DNA of 64,000 nt, taken from CAVXHV01 sp963761445 (GTDB lineage: Bacteria; Planctomycetota; Planctomycetia; Isosphaerales; Isosphaeraceae). Shown here piece after piece: positions 25,945-35,544 of the stretch (positions within the stretch are counted from its first letter, which is position 1; the number at the start of each line of letters is the position of its first letter). The DNA lies in NCBI GenBank assembly GCA_963761445.1, contig CAVXHV010000001.1, positions 620,001 through 684,000 of the forward strand. Reading direction: 5' to 3'. A program made the position numbers and the translations under genes. Below the pieces are notes generated by a model. It worked only from the letters and a program-made list of their open reading frames with translations, had not been told where the DNA came from and ran no database searches.

Positions 25945-27603
25945 ATGATCACTCTCGAGTCATGGCCGACTGATCCGCAGCAATGTCACGACCTGCTGAG
26001 CCGCCTCGCTCAGCAGGTCGAAGACCTCCAAGCCGCACTCGACGAAGCCGCGAAGTTGCACGACCATACCGTCCAAGAACACGATCAACTCGTCCAAGAA
26101 TTACGCCAGCAGATCGAGCTCTATCGCCGCTACGTCTTCGGCCCGCGACGGGAACGGTACGTGGATGCTCCGGGACAAGGCCGGTTATTCGACGCCGAGG
26201 CAATCGAAGGTGTTGCCTTGCCGCCCGAGCCGCCAGTTCCTGAGCCCAAAATGCCGGCGAGACGGCGGCAGTCGCGCAAGCCCGATTACGATCGGCTGCC
26301 ACAGGTCCGCATCGAGCATGATCTGCCAGAGGCCGACAAGGTCTGTGATCAGTGCGGAGCAGCGAAGACGTGCATCGGCGAGGACGAGGCACGCGTGCTC
26401 CAGTTCGTCCCGGCGCGTTTCGAGCTTCACGTACATGTGTTACCCAAGTATGCCTGCTCAGGCTGTCGAGACAGTGTCGTGTCTCCCGAGGCGCTTCAGC
26501 GTCCCGTGAGCGGCTGCATTGCGGGAGCGGGCGTGCTCGCTGAGGTGGTCGTATCCAAGTTCGCGGAGCATCAGCCGCTCTATCGCTTCGAGGACGTCTC
26601 GACTCGTTACGGCCTCTATCTGCCGCGGAGCACACTGTGTGACTGGGTCCGCTATGTTGCTGACTTGGTCAGACCGCTGTATCAGCTCCAAAAGGAATTG
26701 GTACTGACGGCGCCGGTGATCTGGACCGATGACACGTTTGTGACGGTCTTGCACGACGATGAACCTCGAAGCCGCAAGGGGCGGTTTTGGGTTTACATTG
26801 GTCCGAGCTCGTTGCCCTATGACGTGTACGACTTCACAGAGGATCGCAAGCGTGAGGGTCCGTCTCGGTTTCTGGAGGGATTTGCTGGCTATCTGCAGGC
26901 CGATGCCTTCAGCGGGTATGACGCAATTTACGTGGGCTCTGGTGGTCAGATTCTCGAAGTGGCCTGCTGGGCACATGCGCGTCGCAAGTTCTACGAGGCG
27001 AGATCGTCGTCACCCGCTGAGGCCTCGTTGATCATCCAGATGATTCTTCGGCTCTATGAAATCGAGGATCGGGCTCGCCCGCTCGACAATGATGCGCGAC
27101 GCGTGCTGCGTCAAACGGAAGCGGTACCGATCCTGGATCGGATAAATGACGAATTGAATCGGCTGTCAGTGAAGCTCTTGCCGAAGTCGGCGTTAGCGCA
27201 GGCGGTGACCTATGCGTTGAATCAATGGCGGGCGCTGTGCCGATACACAGAGGACGGGCGACTGACGATCGACAACAACACGTCGGAGCGACGTGTACGA
27301 GACCAAGCGATCGGTCGGAAGAACTGGATGTTCCTGGGGAGTGTTGAGGCGGGGCCGCGTGCGGCGATGCTGTCCACGATCATTGCGGGGGCGAAGCGGC
27401 ATCGCATTGAGCCTTGGGCGTACCTGCACGATGTGATTCTGCAGCTCTCGGTGGAGGTGAGTCCGGAGTCACTGGCGAAGTTGCTTCCGGACCGGTGGGC
27501 GGCGGCGCACCCTGAGCATGTGCTGAACCACCGTCTTGAAGAGTCTCGAGAGAAGGCGCGGCGCCGGGATCAACGCCGCGCGAGCCGACGCCAGTCGAAC
27601 TGA
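25945..27603 (+). CDS. tnpC: IS66 TnpC transposase (subtype B, copy B1)
   Basis: 552 aa, full family length. N-terminal coiled coil (LLSRLAQQVEDLQAALDEAA), PGQGRLFDAEA segment, zinc finger (CDQCGAAKT and CSGCRDS), then the IS66 DDE core with D in WTDDTFVTVL, D in LQADAFSGYD and E in DNNTSERRVRD. GRKNWMFLGSVEAGPRAAM and AKRHRIEPWAY follow, with a basic C-terminus (RRRDQRRASRRQSN). No stop or shift. Differs from B2 by Leu/Pro in SPEALQRP. This and B2 are the best candidates in the window for active IS66 transposases and could act on other subtype B ends. Confidence 0.93.
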   Translation: MITLESWPTDPQQCHDLLSRLAQQVEDLQAALDEAAKLHDHTVQEHDQLVQELRQQIELYRRYVFGPRRERYVDAPGQGRLFDAEAIEGVALPPEPPVPEPKMPARRRQSRKPDYDRLPQVRIEHDLPEADKVCDQCGAAKTCIGEDEARVLQFVPARFELHVHVLPKYACSGCRDSVVSPEALQRPVSGCIAGAGVLAEVVVSKFAEHQPLYRFEDVSTRYGLYLPRSTLCDWVRYVADLVRPLYQLQKELVLTAPVIWTDDTFVTVLHDDEPRSRKGRFWVYIGPSSLPYDVYDFTEDRKREGPSRFLEGFAGYLQADAFSGYDAIYVGSGGQILEVACWAHARRKFYEARSSSPAEASLIIQMILRLYEIEDRARPLDNDARRVLRQTEAVPILDRINDELNRLSVKLLPKSALAQAVTYALNQWRALCRYTEDGRLTIDNNTSERRVRDQAIGRKNWMFLGSVEAGPRAAMLSTIIAGAKRHRIEPWAYLHDVILQLSVEVSPESLAKLLPDRWAAAHPEHVLNHRLEESREKARRRDQRRASRRQSN

Positions 27604-27847
27604 CGCACGGCGGGGCGATGTTGCCTGAGAGGCCAAGTAGCTGCTAGCACCTCGTGGGCGCGCGGACTACGGCGTGCATGTGCGGCGAACTCGGACGCTT
27701 GCTGCGAGAACGAGCAGAGCCCGGCAAGTCGACGGCGGGCGGGCGGGTCCATGCGGCGCGAGCTGGCATTGGTGAGAGTCCTCGGTTGGCTGAGGATGCG
27801 GGCGCCCGGCGTTGCGGCGCGCGCCCCTGGTGATCTCGAACGCTTAC

Positions 27848-27886
27848 CCCCCGCGGTCACTGCCGACGAATAACCAATTTTTGCGA
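27848..27886 (-). pseudogene. IS66 (subtype A) tnpC sliver ending at the GRKNW codons
   Basis: The reverse strand reads TCGCAAAAATTGGTTATTCG then GGCAGTGACCGCGG, the KNWLFVGSDRG codons of subtype A tnpC. It is bounded by the B1 end on one side and by the integrase palindrome on the other. Confidence 0.7.
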
Positions 27887-27945
27887 TTATGTCGAGCTCC
27901 GCATAATCGCAACTATGCGGAGTTCCAAATTATGCGGAGTTGCGG
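27881..27945. repeat. Candidate tyrosine-recombinase attachment site
   Basis: TTGCGA, then palindrome TTATGTCGAGCTCCGCATAA (27887-27906), then TCGCAA. Overlapping it, CTCCGCATA (27897-27905) and TATGCGGAG (27914-27922) form perfect 9-bp inverted arms around the 8-bp spacer ATCGCAAC. Two more TATGCGGAG units follow (to 27940) and an inverted one near 27985. This is the layout of a tyrosine-recombinase core site with accessory arms, at the 3' side of an integrase gene. Confidence 0.7.
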
Positions 27946-27999
27946 TTCACTGACCTGTCCTTCTCCAGGGAAGCCAGGGATCCGACTCCGCATAATTCC

Positions 28000-28681
28000 T
28001 TACAAGCCATCCAGGAATGTCAGCAGCTCCGGGCCGGGCTGGAACGTTCCTTTCTGCGCCGGCAGTTCTTCCAAACTATCCAGTGCTCGCTGCTTCAGTG
28101 CCATGTCGGCTTCAACGTATTGATGCGTGGTTTCGGGACTCTCGTGCCCCAGCCACAAGGCGATGACTGTTATGTCAACGCCGGACTGCAACAGGTGCAT
28201 CGCTGTGGTATGCCGCAACGTGTGCGGCGATACGTTTTTTTCGAGCAAGGACGGAAAGCGACGAGCTGCTACTACCACTGCTTCCTCAAGCCGATCTTCA
28301 ACGCCTGAACGAGACATGGCTCGGCCGAAGCGGTTGGGAAACAGTGGAGTTTGCGGGTCCATAGGGATCTCCTTCAGCCAGTCGTTCAGGAGCACTGCCG
28401 TGGTCTTCCACAGCGGAACCTGGCGCTGTTTGCGGCCCTTGCCGTGGATGTGCACGCTTCGCGTTGGAGCGAGCATTACATGGCCTCGACCAAGGCCGAT
28501 TGCTTCTGACACGCGTGCACCCGTGTTGTACATTACGGTCAATAACGCCCGGTCTCGGCGGCCACTCCAGGTCGAACAATCCGGTGCGGCGATGATAGCC
28601 TCGACCTCTTCGCGCGTCAGGAAGCCCAGCAGCGATCGGTCGAAACGCTTGCTTGGAATCGCGAGCACACGTTGCACGATC
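28000..28681 (-). pseudogene. Tyrosine integrase (RIT-like), 5'-truncated, copy 1
   Basis: Catalytic domain of a phage-type integrase. The Arg of box I is in NTGARVSEAIGLGRG, Lys in HIHGKGRKQRQVPL, HxxR in SPHTLRHTTAMHLLQ, the second His in WLGHESPETT and the nucleophile Tyr in HQYVEADMALK. The gene is cut at VQRVLAIPSKRF by the IS66 end at 28682. The sequence type (RNARLAALHSF, FLTREEVEAII, ALDSLEELPAQKGTFQPG) is like the recombinases that occur as trios in RIT elements. Here only one gene, without its N-terminal arm-binding part, is present. Confidence 0.85.
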
Positions 28682-28762
28682 GTAAGCGCACGCCACAGCC
28701 AGCCTTGCCAGGGCCGGTATCCTCCAAAGCTGGAATTCCCCCTCTAACCAAGGAGTCAGCTT

Positions 28763-29122
28763 ATGGCACGTCGTCGAGATCCTCGTCGGGAACACCTCTG
28801 GCGGCAGCATCACTTGCGCCAACGCTCCAGCGGACTATCAGTTCACGGTTATTGCACCCGTGAGGGTATTTCCGCCGCCGCGTTCTACGCGTGGAAGAAG
28901 CGATTCGCGTCGTTGCTCCCAGCGCTTCCCGAGCCGCCCCTCTTCATTCCGGTCAACCTTGCATCCAATCGTCGCTCAGTCTGCACAGTCGCCAACCCTG
29001 AAATTGAGATCGAGCTTTCAAACTACGTCCGGCTTCGCCTCGGCTCCCTGCCCGAGCCCGAATGGCTTTGTCGCGTCACCGCTGGACTGGCCAGCCTCCT
29101 GAACGAGGAGGTCACCTCATGA
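28763..29122 (+). CDS. tnpA: IS66 TnpA (subtype C, copy C1)
   Basis: 119 aa; MARRRDPRREHLWRQHHLRQ, HTH in LSVHGYCTREGISAAAFYAW, tail EIELSNYVRLRLGSLPEPEW. AAGGAG precedes the ATG at eight bases. Overlaps tnpB by four bases. Intact, unlike the C2 and C3 copies. Confidence 0.87.
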   Translation: MARRRDPRREHLWRQHHLRQRSSGLSVHGYCTREGISAAAFYAWKKRFASLLPALPEPPLFIPVNLASNRRSVCTVANPEIEIELSNYVRLRLGSLPEPEWLCRVTAGLASLLNEEVTS

Positions 29123-29466
29123 TTTCGCTTCCCTCCGCTGTCCGGATCTTTCTCTGCACGCGAGATGTCGACCTTCGGAAGAGCTTCGACGGCCTCAGCG
29201 GGCTTGTCCACGACTGCTTTGGACAGGATCCGCTAAGCGGCCACCTCTTCCTCTTTCTCAATCGCCGCAGGGATCGCATAAAGATGCTCTATTTTGATCG
29301 CGACGGGCTCGCCATCTGGTACAAACGACTCGAAGCCGGGAGTTTTCAGATGCCTCATTCCATCCAGGCTGGCATTGAGCACCAACCAGCCCAACTCGCC
29401 ATGCTGCTCTCAGGAATCGACCTGCGGACAGCGCGTCAACGCAAGCGATTTCAGATCGCCGGCTGA
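29119..29466 (+). CDS. tnpB: IS66 TnpB (subtype C, copy C1)
   Basis: 115 aa from MISLPSAVRIFLCTRD; this start overlaps the tnpA stop and matches the other IS66 copies. Signature DLRKSFDGLSGLVHDCFGQD, LSGHLFLFLNRRRDRIK, FDRDGLAIWYKRLEAGSF, ending KRFQIAG. Intact. Confidence 0.88.
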   Translation: MISLPSAVRIFLCTRDVDLRKSFDGLSGLVHDCFGQDPLSGHLFLFLNRRRDRIKMLYFDRDGLAIWYKRLEAGSFQMPHSIQAGIEHQPAQLAMLLSGIDLRTARQRKRFQIAG

Positions 29467-29538
29467 GAACCGGAAAAATCGTCAAAACTCATCGTGCTCG
29501 TCTTGAAATCACATGAGAGCGCGAGTATCACTTATGGC

Positions 29539-30733
29539 ATGAGCCTCACGCTGCGACTTCCTGATGATCCCAACGAGTACCAGCAGTTCCTCGAAGACCT
29601 GCTCCGCAGCAACGACGAGCTGCGGCAGCAGGCCCAAGACGCTCAACGCCGCATCGATGAGCTCGAACGCGTGCTCGATCAGACCGCGGCAGATTACGAT
29701 CAACTCAAAGAACAAAACGCCGAATTGGCCGAGACCTTGGCGCAGTTTCGCCGCTACATCTATGGCCAGCGCCGGGAACGCTACATCGACGCTCCAGGCC
29801 AAGGTCATCTCTTCGACATCCCCGAGATCATCGCCGAGCCAGAGCCGGCCGCAACCACCTCGCCCGACGACACGGCAGCGAAACCGTCGACGGCAACCCG
29901 CTCCCCTCGGCGAACCCGGCTCGATCATCTCACTCACATCCGCATTCCGCACGATGTGCCCGAGTGTGAGAAGACTTGCTCCTGCTGCGGCGGCCCCAAG
30001 ACACTCATTGGAGAAGATGAGTCTCGCGAACTTGATTACTTCCCGCCGCGGCTAGAGGTGAAGGTTCACGTCCTGCCCAAGTACGCCTGCTCCAAATGTC
30101 GCGACGGTGTGGCCAGCCCGCCTGTTCCGCCCAAGCCTGTACCGGGAGGGATCGCCGGTGCCGGCTTAGTCGCCTTCGTGGTCGTGAGCAAGTTCGCCGA
30201 CCATCTCCCGCTTTATCGGCTCGAAGATATTTTGACGCGACACGGCGTGTACTTGTCGCGAAGCACGTTGTGCGACTGGGTGCGGAATGCCGCCTTGGTT
30301 CTCCAACCGCTGGCCGAGCTGCAGAAGCGTCTGGTGCTGCAATCCCCAATCTTGTGGACCGACGACACTCCCGTGACCGTGCTCGGAGGAAAGCTGCTCG
30401 GCAGTTCCACGGGTCGGTTCTGGGTCTACATCGGCGACGCCGAGCATCCCTACAGCGTCTACGACTTCACCATGAGCCGGGCCCGCGACGGACCGGCGGC
30501 TTTCCTGAGCGGGAGCGAAGCGTCATCGCCTGGAGCCGTGGGCGTATCTTCGGGAAGTGCTGTTGCGAATGAGCGGTGGCGAGACGGATCTGGAGCCGTT
30601 GCTGCCGGACCGCTGGGCAGCAACGCACCCAGAGCATGTGCTCCAGCATCGTCTCGACGAGTCTCGGCGTAAAGCGACGCGAAAGAAGGATGCACGGCAG
30701 CAGCGTCGGGCCATGGCCGCGAAGAAGGTCTGA
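29539..30733 (+). pseudogene. tnpC: IS66 TnpC (subtype C, copy C1), internal deletion
   Basis: The N-terminal 320 residues are intact (coiled coil, CSCCGGPKT and YACSKCRDG zinc finger, first catalytic D in WTDDTPVTV). At about 30506, after GPAAFL, the gene jumps directly to AKRHRLEPWAYLREVLL in another frame. About 550 bases are missing relative to copy C2 plus C3, including the second Asp, the Glu and the GRKNW region. The original C-terminus ends at 30733. Inactive. Confidence 0.88.
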
Positions 30734-30861
30734 GAGCCACGCACACAGTGGTCGGATGCGACTCGATGTCCTGAGCGGGTGGCGGGCCTCCCGCCGAGCG
30801 TGCCGCCGGCCGGCGGTAGGGCTGGTAGGGCCGTGCGCTTACCGATGGTCAGCCGACCGTC

Positions 30862-32145
30862 TGGGGTGCTCCCCGTTTTTTGGTCCACGACAAATGGGAG
30901 AGTTTGTAAAGTATTGTGAACGTCTCCGTGTCTTGTTTGAATGCTTATGTTTTGCTCTCCGTCATTTTACAGGCAGCGCTGAATTCTCTTGGCGTTGCAT
31001 AGCCCAGGGAGCTGTGAGGCCGGACCGCGTTGTATTCACGCCGGTACCACGACGCGTTTGCTCGGGCATCTGCCACGTCCTCGAATTGCATTCGCTCGAG
31101 AAACTCATCACGTAATCGACTGTGAACCGACTCGATGTATCCGTTCTCCCACGGGCTTCCCGCGGCCACGGGCAGCGGAGCTGTGCCCACCCGGGGCAGC
31201 CAGCTCACCAACACTTCGCAAATGAACTCCGAACCATTGTCACTCCTGATTCGTGCCGGCGCTCCCCGCTGACCGATCACGCGAGCCATGATCCGTCGAA
31301 CCTCGCTTCCCGAGATCGACGTCGATGCGTGAAGCACCAAGCACTCCCGAGTATATTCGTCCACCAGCGTGAGCCACTTGAGAGCTCGACCATCGGCCGT
31401 TCGATCGTGGTTGAAATCGCAGGTCCAAACATCGTTCTTGAACCGTGCCGGTTGATTGACACAGCTATTCGCACTGGTCCCTGGTTTGCGGCCTAATTTC
31501 CGGCCTTTTCTCAGCCTCACCGGCCGTTTCAGTCCCAACTCGATCCAGAGCCTCCGTACTCGTTTGATGTTGATCGTCCACCCACTTCGGAGCAGCAGTG
31601 CGTGAACGAAACGGTAACCATAGCGCGGGTGTCGACGGGCCAGCCGTTTAATCTCTCGGTTCAAGGCTGGTTCGTCCGCGCGTTGCTTTTGGCGATATCG
31701 CAGCACCGAGCGAGACCGTCCCATAATGCGACAGATCCGCCGCTGCGAGATACCGTAGCGCTCTCTTACGTAATCAGCGGCTGTGCGCTGCTGGTTTGGG
31801 CTCACCACTTTTTTTTGCGATGTCCTGGAGTATCTGCTTGTCCAGGAGCAACTCGACGACCAACTTCTTGAGACGATCCGTCTCGAGTTCGAGCTCGCGG
31901 CGTCGGCGGTCGGCATCGAGCTGATCGGGGGCGTGATTTTGTCGCCAGCGATAGTAAGTCGTCTCGGCGATCCCCTGCTTCCGACAGATGTCGGATACAG
32001 TCAGCCCTTTGGCTAGGTCTTTGTCGGCTGCGCGAAGAAGCGCGCGATTTCTTCGGCGGTCCATCGCCTTCGCATGAGTCCCTCCGTGGTTCATACTAAC
32101 CAGGGACTCCCATTTCTGCTGGACCAGTTTTCGGGGAGCAGCCCA
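30862..32145 (-). mobile_element. Complete IS3-family element
   Basis: Ends TGGGGTGCTCCCCG (30862) and, in reverse complement, TGGGCTGCTCCCCG (32145) form 26-bp imperfect repeats starting TG. The 3-bp duplication GTC (30859-30861, 32146-32148) is as expected for IS3. It sits in subtype C tnpC between the YVSDG and RLTIDN codons of copy C2. Confidence 0.92.
30945..32094 (-). CDS. IS3-family transposase OrfA-OrfB with -1 frameshift site
   Basis: OrfA (32094-31774, 106 aa) has an HTH (VSDICRKQGIAETTYYRWRQ) and a leucine zipper (LELETDRLKKLVVELLLDKQ). OrfB overlaps and encodes the integrase core: D in WTCDFNHDRTA, D in RSDNGSEFIC, E in YIESVHSRLRDEF, ending near 30945. The overlap contains an A8 run (T8 at 31809-31816) preceded by GC. 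A -1 shift from GCA AAA AAA A gives the in-frame OrfAB fusion, the standard IS3 mechanism. Both frames are intact, so the element looks functional. Confidence 0.9.
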
Positions 32146-32148
32146 GTC

Positions 32149-33495
32149 ACTCACGTATCGTCGCAACGCCCCCCATTGGTTCCGGGCGTATGTGATCGCT
32201 TTCCCAAGCGCCGACTTGGGCAATATCCGCCGTGACAGTTCCTCCAGATATTTCTCGATCCGATCGAGGGTCGGCACGGACTCCAGTTGACGCAGCAATT
32301 GACGCTCGACTGGCATGAAGTCCCGCGCCCGATCCTCAACGTCATAGAGTTGCTGAATCCACTCCAGGAATTGATTCGATTCGCGTGGCGCGTTCGATCG
32401 CGCGTCGAAGAACTTCCGCCGCGCGTGCGCCCAGCAAGCAACTTCCTGGATTCCCCCGTCGGAACCAAGAAAGATACCGTCGTAACCTCCGTAAGCATCG
32501 GCCTGGAGAAACCCTCGATATCCATTCAGGAAAGCCGCCGGTCCGTCGCGGGCCCGGCTCATGGTGAAGTCGTAGACGCTGTAGGGATGCTCGGCGTCGC
32601 CGATGTAGACCCAGAACCGACCCGTGGAACTGCCGAGCAGCTTTCCTCCGAGCACGGTCACGGGAGTGTCGTCGGTCCACAAGATTGGGGATTGCAGCAC
32701 CAGACGCTTCTGCAGCTCGGCCAGCGGTTGGAGAACCAAGGCGGCATTCCGCACCCAGTCGCACAACGTGCTTCGCGACAAGTACACGCCGTGTCGCGTC
32801 AAAATATCTTCGAGCCGATAAAGCGGGAGATGGTCGGCGAACTTGCTCACGACCACGAAGGCGACTAAGCCGGCACCGGCGATCCCTCCCGGTACAGGCT
32901 TGGGCGGAACAGGCGGGCTGGCCACACCGTCGCGACATTTGGAGCAGGCGTACTTGGGCAGGACGTGAACCTTCACCTCTAGCCGCGGCGGGAAGTAATC
33001 AAGTTCGCGAGACTCATCTTCTCCAATGAGTGTCTTGGGGCCGCCGCAGCAGGAGCAAGTCTTCTCACACTCGGGCACATCGTGCGGAATGCGGATGTGA
33101 GTGAGATGATCGAGCCGGGTTCGCCGAGGGGAGCGGGTTGCCGTCGACGGTTTCGCTGCCGTGTCGTCGGGCGAGGTGGTTGCGGCCGGCTCTGGCTCGG
33201 CGATGATCTCGGGGATGTCGAAGAGATGACCTTGGCCTGGAGCGTCGATGTAGCGTTCCCGGCGCTGGCCATAGATGTAGCGGCGAAACTGCGCCAAGGT
33301 CTCGGCCAATTCGGCGTTTTGTTCTTTGAGTTGATCGTAATCTGCCGCGGTCTGATCGAGCACGCGTTCGAGCTCATCGATGCGGCGTTGAGCGTCTTGG
33401 GCCTGCTGCCGCAGCTCGTCGTTGCTGCGGAGCAGGTCTTCGAGGAACTGCTGGTACTCGTTGGGATCATCAGGAAGTCGCAGCGTGAGGCTCAT
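32149..33495 (-). pseudogene. tnpC: IS66 TnpC (subtype C, copy C2), cut by IS3
   Basis: Identical by eye to C1 over the first 320 residues, then continues through LQADAYGGYDG (second catalytic Asp) and ARRKFFDARSNAPRESNQFL to QWGALRRYVSD, where IS3 enters. Only six codons remain beyond IS3 (30843-30861). The catalytic Glu and the GRKNW region are lost, so the gene is dead. The reading frame runs on into IS3 OrfA, creating a fused open frame. Confidence 0.88.
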
Positions 33496-33801
33496 GCCAT
33501 AAGTGATACTCGCGCTCTCATGTGATTTCAAGACGAGCACGATGAGTTTTGACGATTTTTCCGGTTCTCAGCCGGCGATCTGAAATCGCTTGCGTTGACG
33601 CGCTGTCCGCAGGTCGATTCCTGAGAGCAGCATGGCGAGCTGGGCTGGTTGGAGCTCAATGCCAGCCTGGGTGGAATGAGGCATCTGAAAACTCCCGGCT
33701 TCGAGTCGTTTGTACCAGATGGCGAGCCCGTCGCGGTCAAAGTAGAGCAGCTTGATGCGATCCCTGCGACGATTGAGAAAGGGGAAGAGATGGCCGCACA
33801 A

Positions 33802-34872
33802 GGCCTGGTTCAAAGTGAGGTAACACAAGACTGAGAAAGGCTAAAATGCCTGTTTCGTCCATGTTGGTGCTGGGGCTATCAATCCCACACCCTCACAAAG
33901 GAAACAGGCATGGACGCCCAATCTACGTTCTCGTGCACGTTCACGCAATCCGACCTCGGCCCGGCTGCGGGACTGCCCAGCCTCCCTCCGTGGCCCGCCC
34001 AGAGGTTGCTGCCCCAAGAGCGGCGGGATCTGTCTGTCCAGGTCCTCGCACGGGCTCAACCAGTCTCGGAGCTGGCCCGGGAACATGGGGTCAGCCGCAA
34101 GATCCTCTATAAGCAAGCCCATACCGCGGAAGACGCGCTGACGCGTGCATTCGAAGCCGAATCGAAGCCGAAGGTTGTCCTCTTCTACCTGCCCGTAACC
34201 AAGGCTTGGTTGAGTCAACTGGTCTTGGCCTTGGTGTTGATCGGCCACAGCTCGTATCGGGGGGTTGTCGAATTGCTCCGCGACCTCTTCGACTGGCGCA
34301 TCTCCCTGGTTACGGCACACAACATCGTCTCAAGCGCCGTAGAACCGGCTCGAGCGATCAGCCGCAGTTACCATCTTGCGCCGTGCGCATCGGTGCCCAC
34401 GATGAAATCTTCCAGGCTGGCGATCCGGTGCTCGTGGGGGTTTGCACCGCATCGACCTATTGCTACCTGCTCAGTCGGGAGGATTACCGCGACGCTGAAA
34501 CCTGGGGCGTGCGCCTGCTGGAGTTGGTCGATCAGGGCTTCGCTCCCGATGCCACCGTCGCCGACGCGGACTTGGGCCTGCGCCGGTCAAGCGTTGGCCC
34601 TGCCCGACGTGCCTTGCCGGGGCGACGTCTTCCATATTCTTCACGAAGTCGAGGAACTGGTTGGCTTCCTGGAGAACCGTGCCTATGACGCCCTGCAGCT
34701 TGTCGTGTAATGCTTGCGTGGCTTGTTCATGGAAAACCTCCCATTCGAGTTATAAGCTAACTCGAAATCGCGGTCATTCCATTTCCAGCTGATTCAAAAC
34801 ACGCCAAGGCTCGCTCATCGTCCGCACTGTTACCCGAGTGTTACTCGAAAAACGCCAGTTTCGAACCAGGCC
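33802..34872 (+). mobile_element. 1071-bp element with 8-bp target duplication
   Basis: Inverted ends GGCCTGGTTC (33802) and GAACCAGGCC (34872), extended by AA and GTAACAC matches; flanked by CCGCACAA on both sides (33794-33801, 34873-34880). Inside are a decayed transposase gene and, near the right end, the first codons and upstream palindrome of the IS3-type OrfA seen at 20937-21182. It looks like an internally rearranged IS. Confidence 0.82.
33910..34710 (+). pseudogene. Decayed transposase (ISNCY-like) with two frameshifts
   Basis: Frame 1 gives an HTH (QPVSELAREHGVSRKILYKQ) and VVELLRDLFDWRISLVTAHN. The middle continues in another frame as VRIGAHDEIFQAGDPVLVGV, CYLLSREDYRDAETWGVRL and ATVADADLGLR. 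It then returns to the first frame as QALALPDVPCRGDVFHILHE then VEELVGFLENRAYDAL. I recall this as an unclassified transposase type. The C-terminal half is absent. Confidence 0.65.
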
Positions 34873-35544
34873 CCGCACAACGGGTCTTGCCCAAAGCAGT
34901 CGTGGACAACCCAACTGAGGCCGTCGAAGCTCTATCGAAGGTCAATATCTCGCGTGCAGAGAAATATCCGGACAGCCGAGGGAACAGAGATCATGAAATG
35001 ACCTCCATGCTGAGGAGGCTGGCTAGTCCGGCGGTGACGCGACAAGCCACTGGGCCTCGGGCAGAGAGTCCAGGCGAAGCCGGACGTGGTTTGAAAGCTC
35101 GATCTCGATTCCAAGGCTGGCGACTGCGCCGCCTAATGGAAGGATCGGAAGTGAGGTGAACCGGCAGGAAGAGGGGCGCCTCGGGAAGCGCTGGGAGCGT
35201 AGGAGCGAGGCGCTTCCTCCACGCGTAGAAGGCGGCGGCTGAAATACACTCACGCGTGCAATACGCGCCAATGGATAGACCGCTGGAATGCTGCCGCAGG
35301 GTAAGCGTTCGAGATCACCAGGGGCGCGTGCCGCAACGCCGGGCGCCCGCATCCTCAGCCAACCGAGGACTCTCACCAATGCCAGCTCGCGCCGCATGGA
35401 CCCGCCCGCCCGCCGTCGACTTGCCGGGCTCTGCTCGTTCTCGCAGCAAGCGTCCGAGTTCGCCGCACATGCACGCCGTAGTCCGCGCGCCGACGAGGTG
35501 CTAGCAGCTACTTGGCCTCTCAGGCAACATCGCCCCGCCGTGCG

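Larger units (their letters stand above)
25082..27847 (+). mobile_element. Complete IS66 element, subtype B, copy B1 (2766 bp)
   Basis: Ends are GTAAGCGTTCGAGA (25082) and its complement ending at 27847. The length equals that of the inverted copy B2 (35301-38066). No matching 8-bp duplication is visible: left flank ACCGCGAA, right flank CCCCGCGG. So recombination has exchanged a flank. All three genes are open. Confidence 0.9.
28682..30842 (+). mobile_element. IS66 element, subtype C, copy C1 (internally deleted)
   Basis: Left end GTAAGCGCACGCCACAGCC (28682); right end complement ...CGTGCGCTTAC (30842). tnpA and tnpB are intact, tnpC has lost its middle. The left end interrupts the integrase gene. 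Right-hand neighbour is a sliver of subtype C tnpC in the opposite orientation (30843-30861). Confidence 0.85.
33568..34994 (-). pseudogene. tnpB: IS66 TnpB (subtype C, copy C2), split by a 1071-bp element
   Basis: N-terminal part on 34881-34994 (MISVPSAVRIFLCTRDIDLR then a stop from AAG to TAG, then SFDGL), C-terminal part on 33568-33801 (LCGHLFPFLNRRRDRIK to FQIAG). The halves join when the element at 33802-34872 and one CCGCACAA are removed. Confidence 0.88.

Noticed and set aside
25949..26635. 228-codon reverse frame within IS66-B1 (and its mirror in B2)
   Set aside because: Complementary to intact tnpC; a shadow frame produced by high third-position GC.
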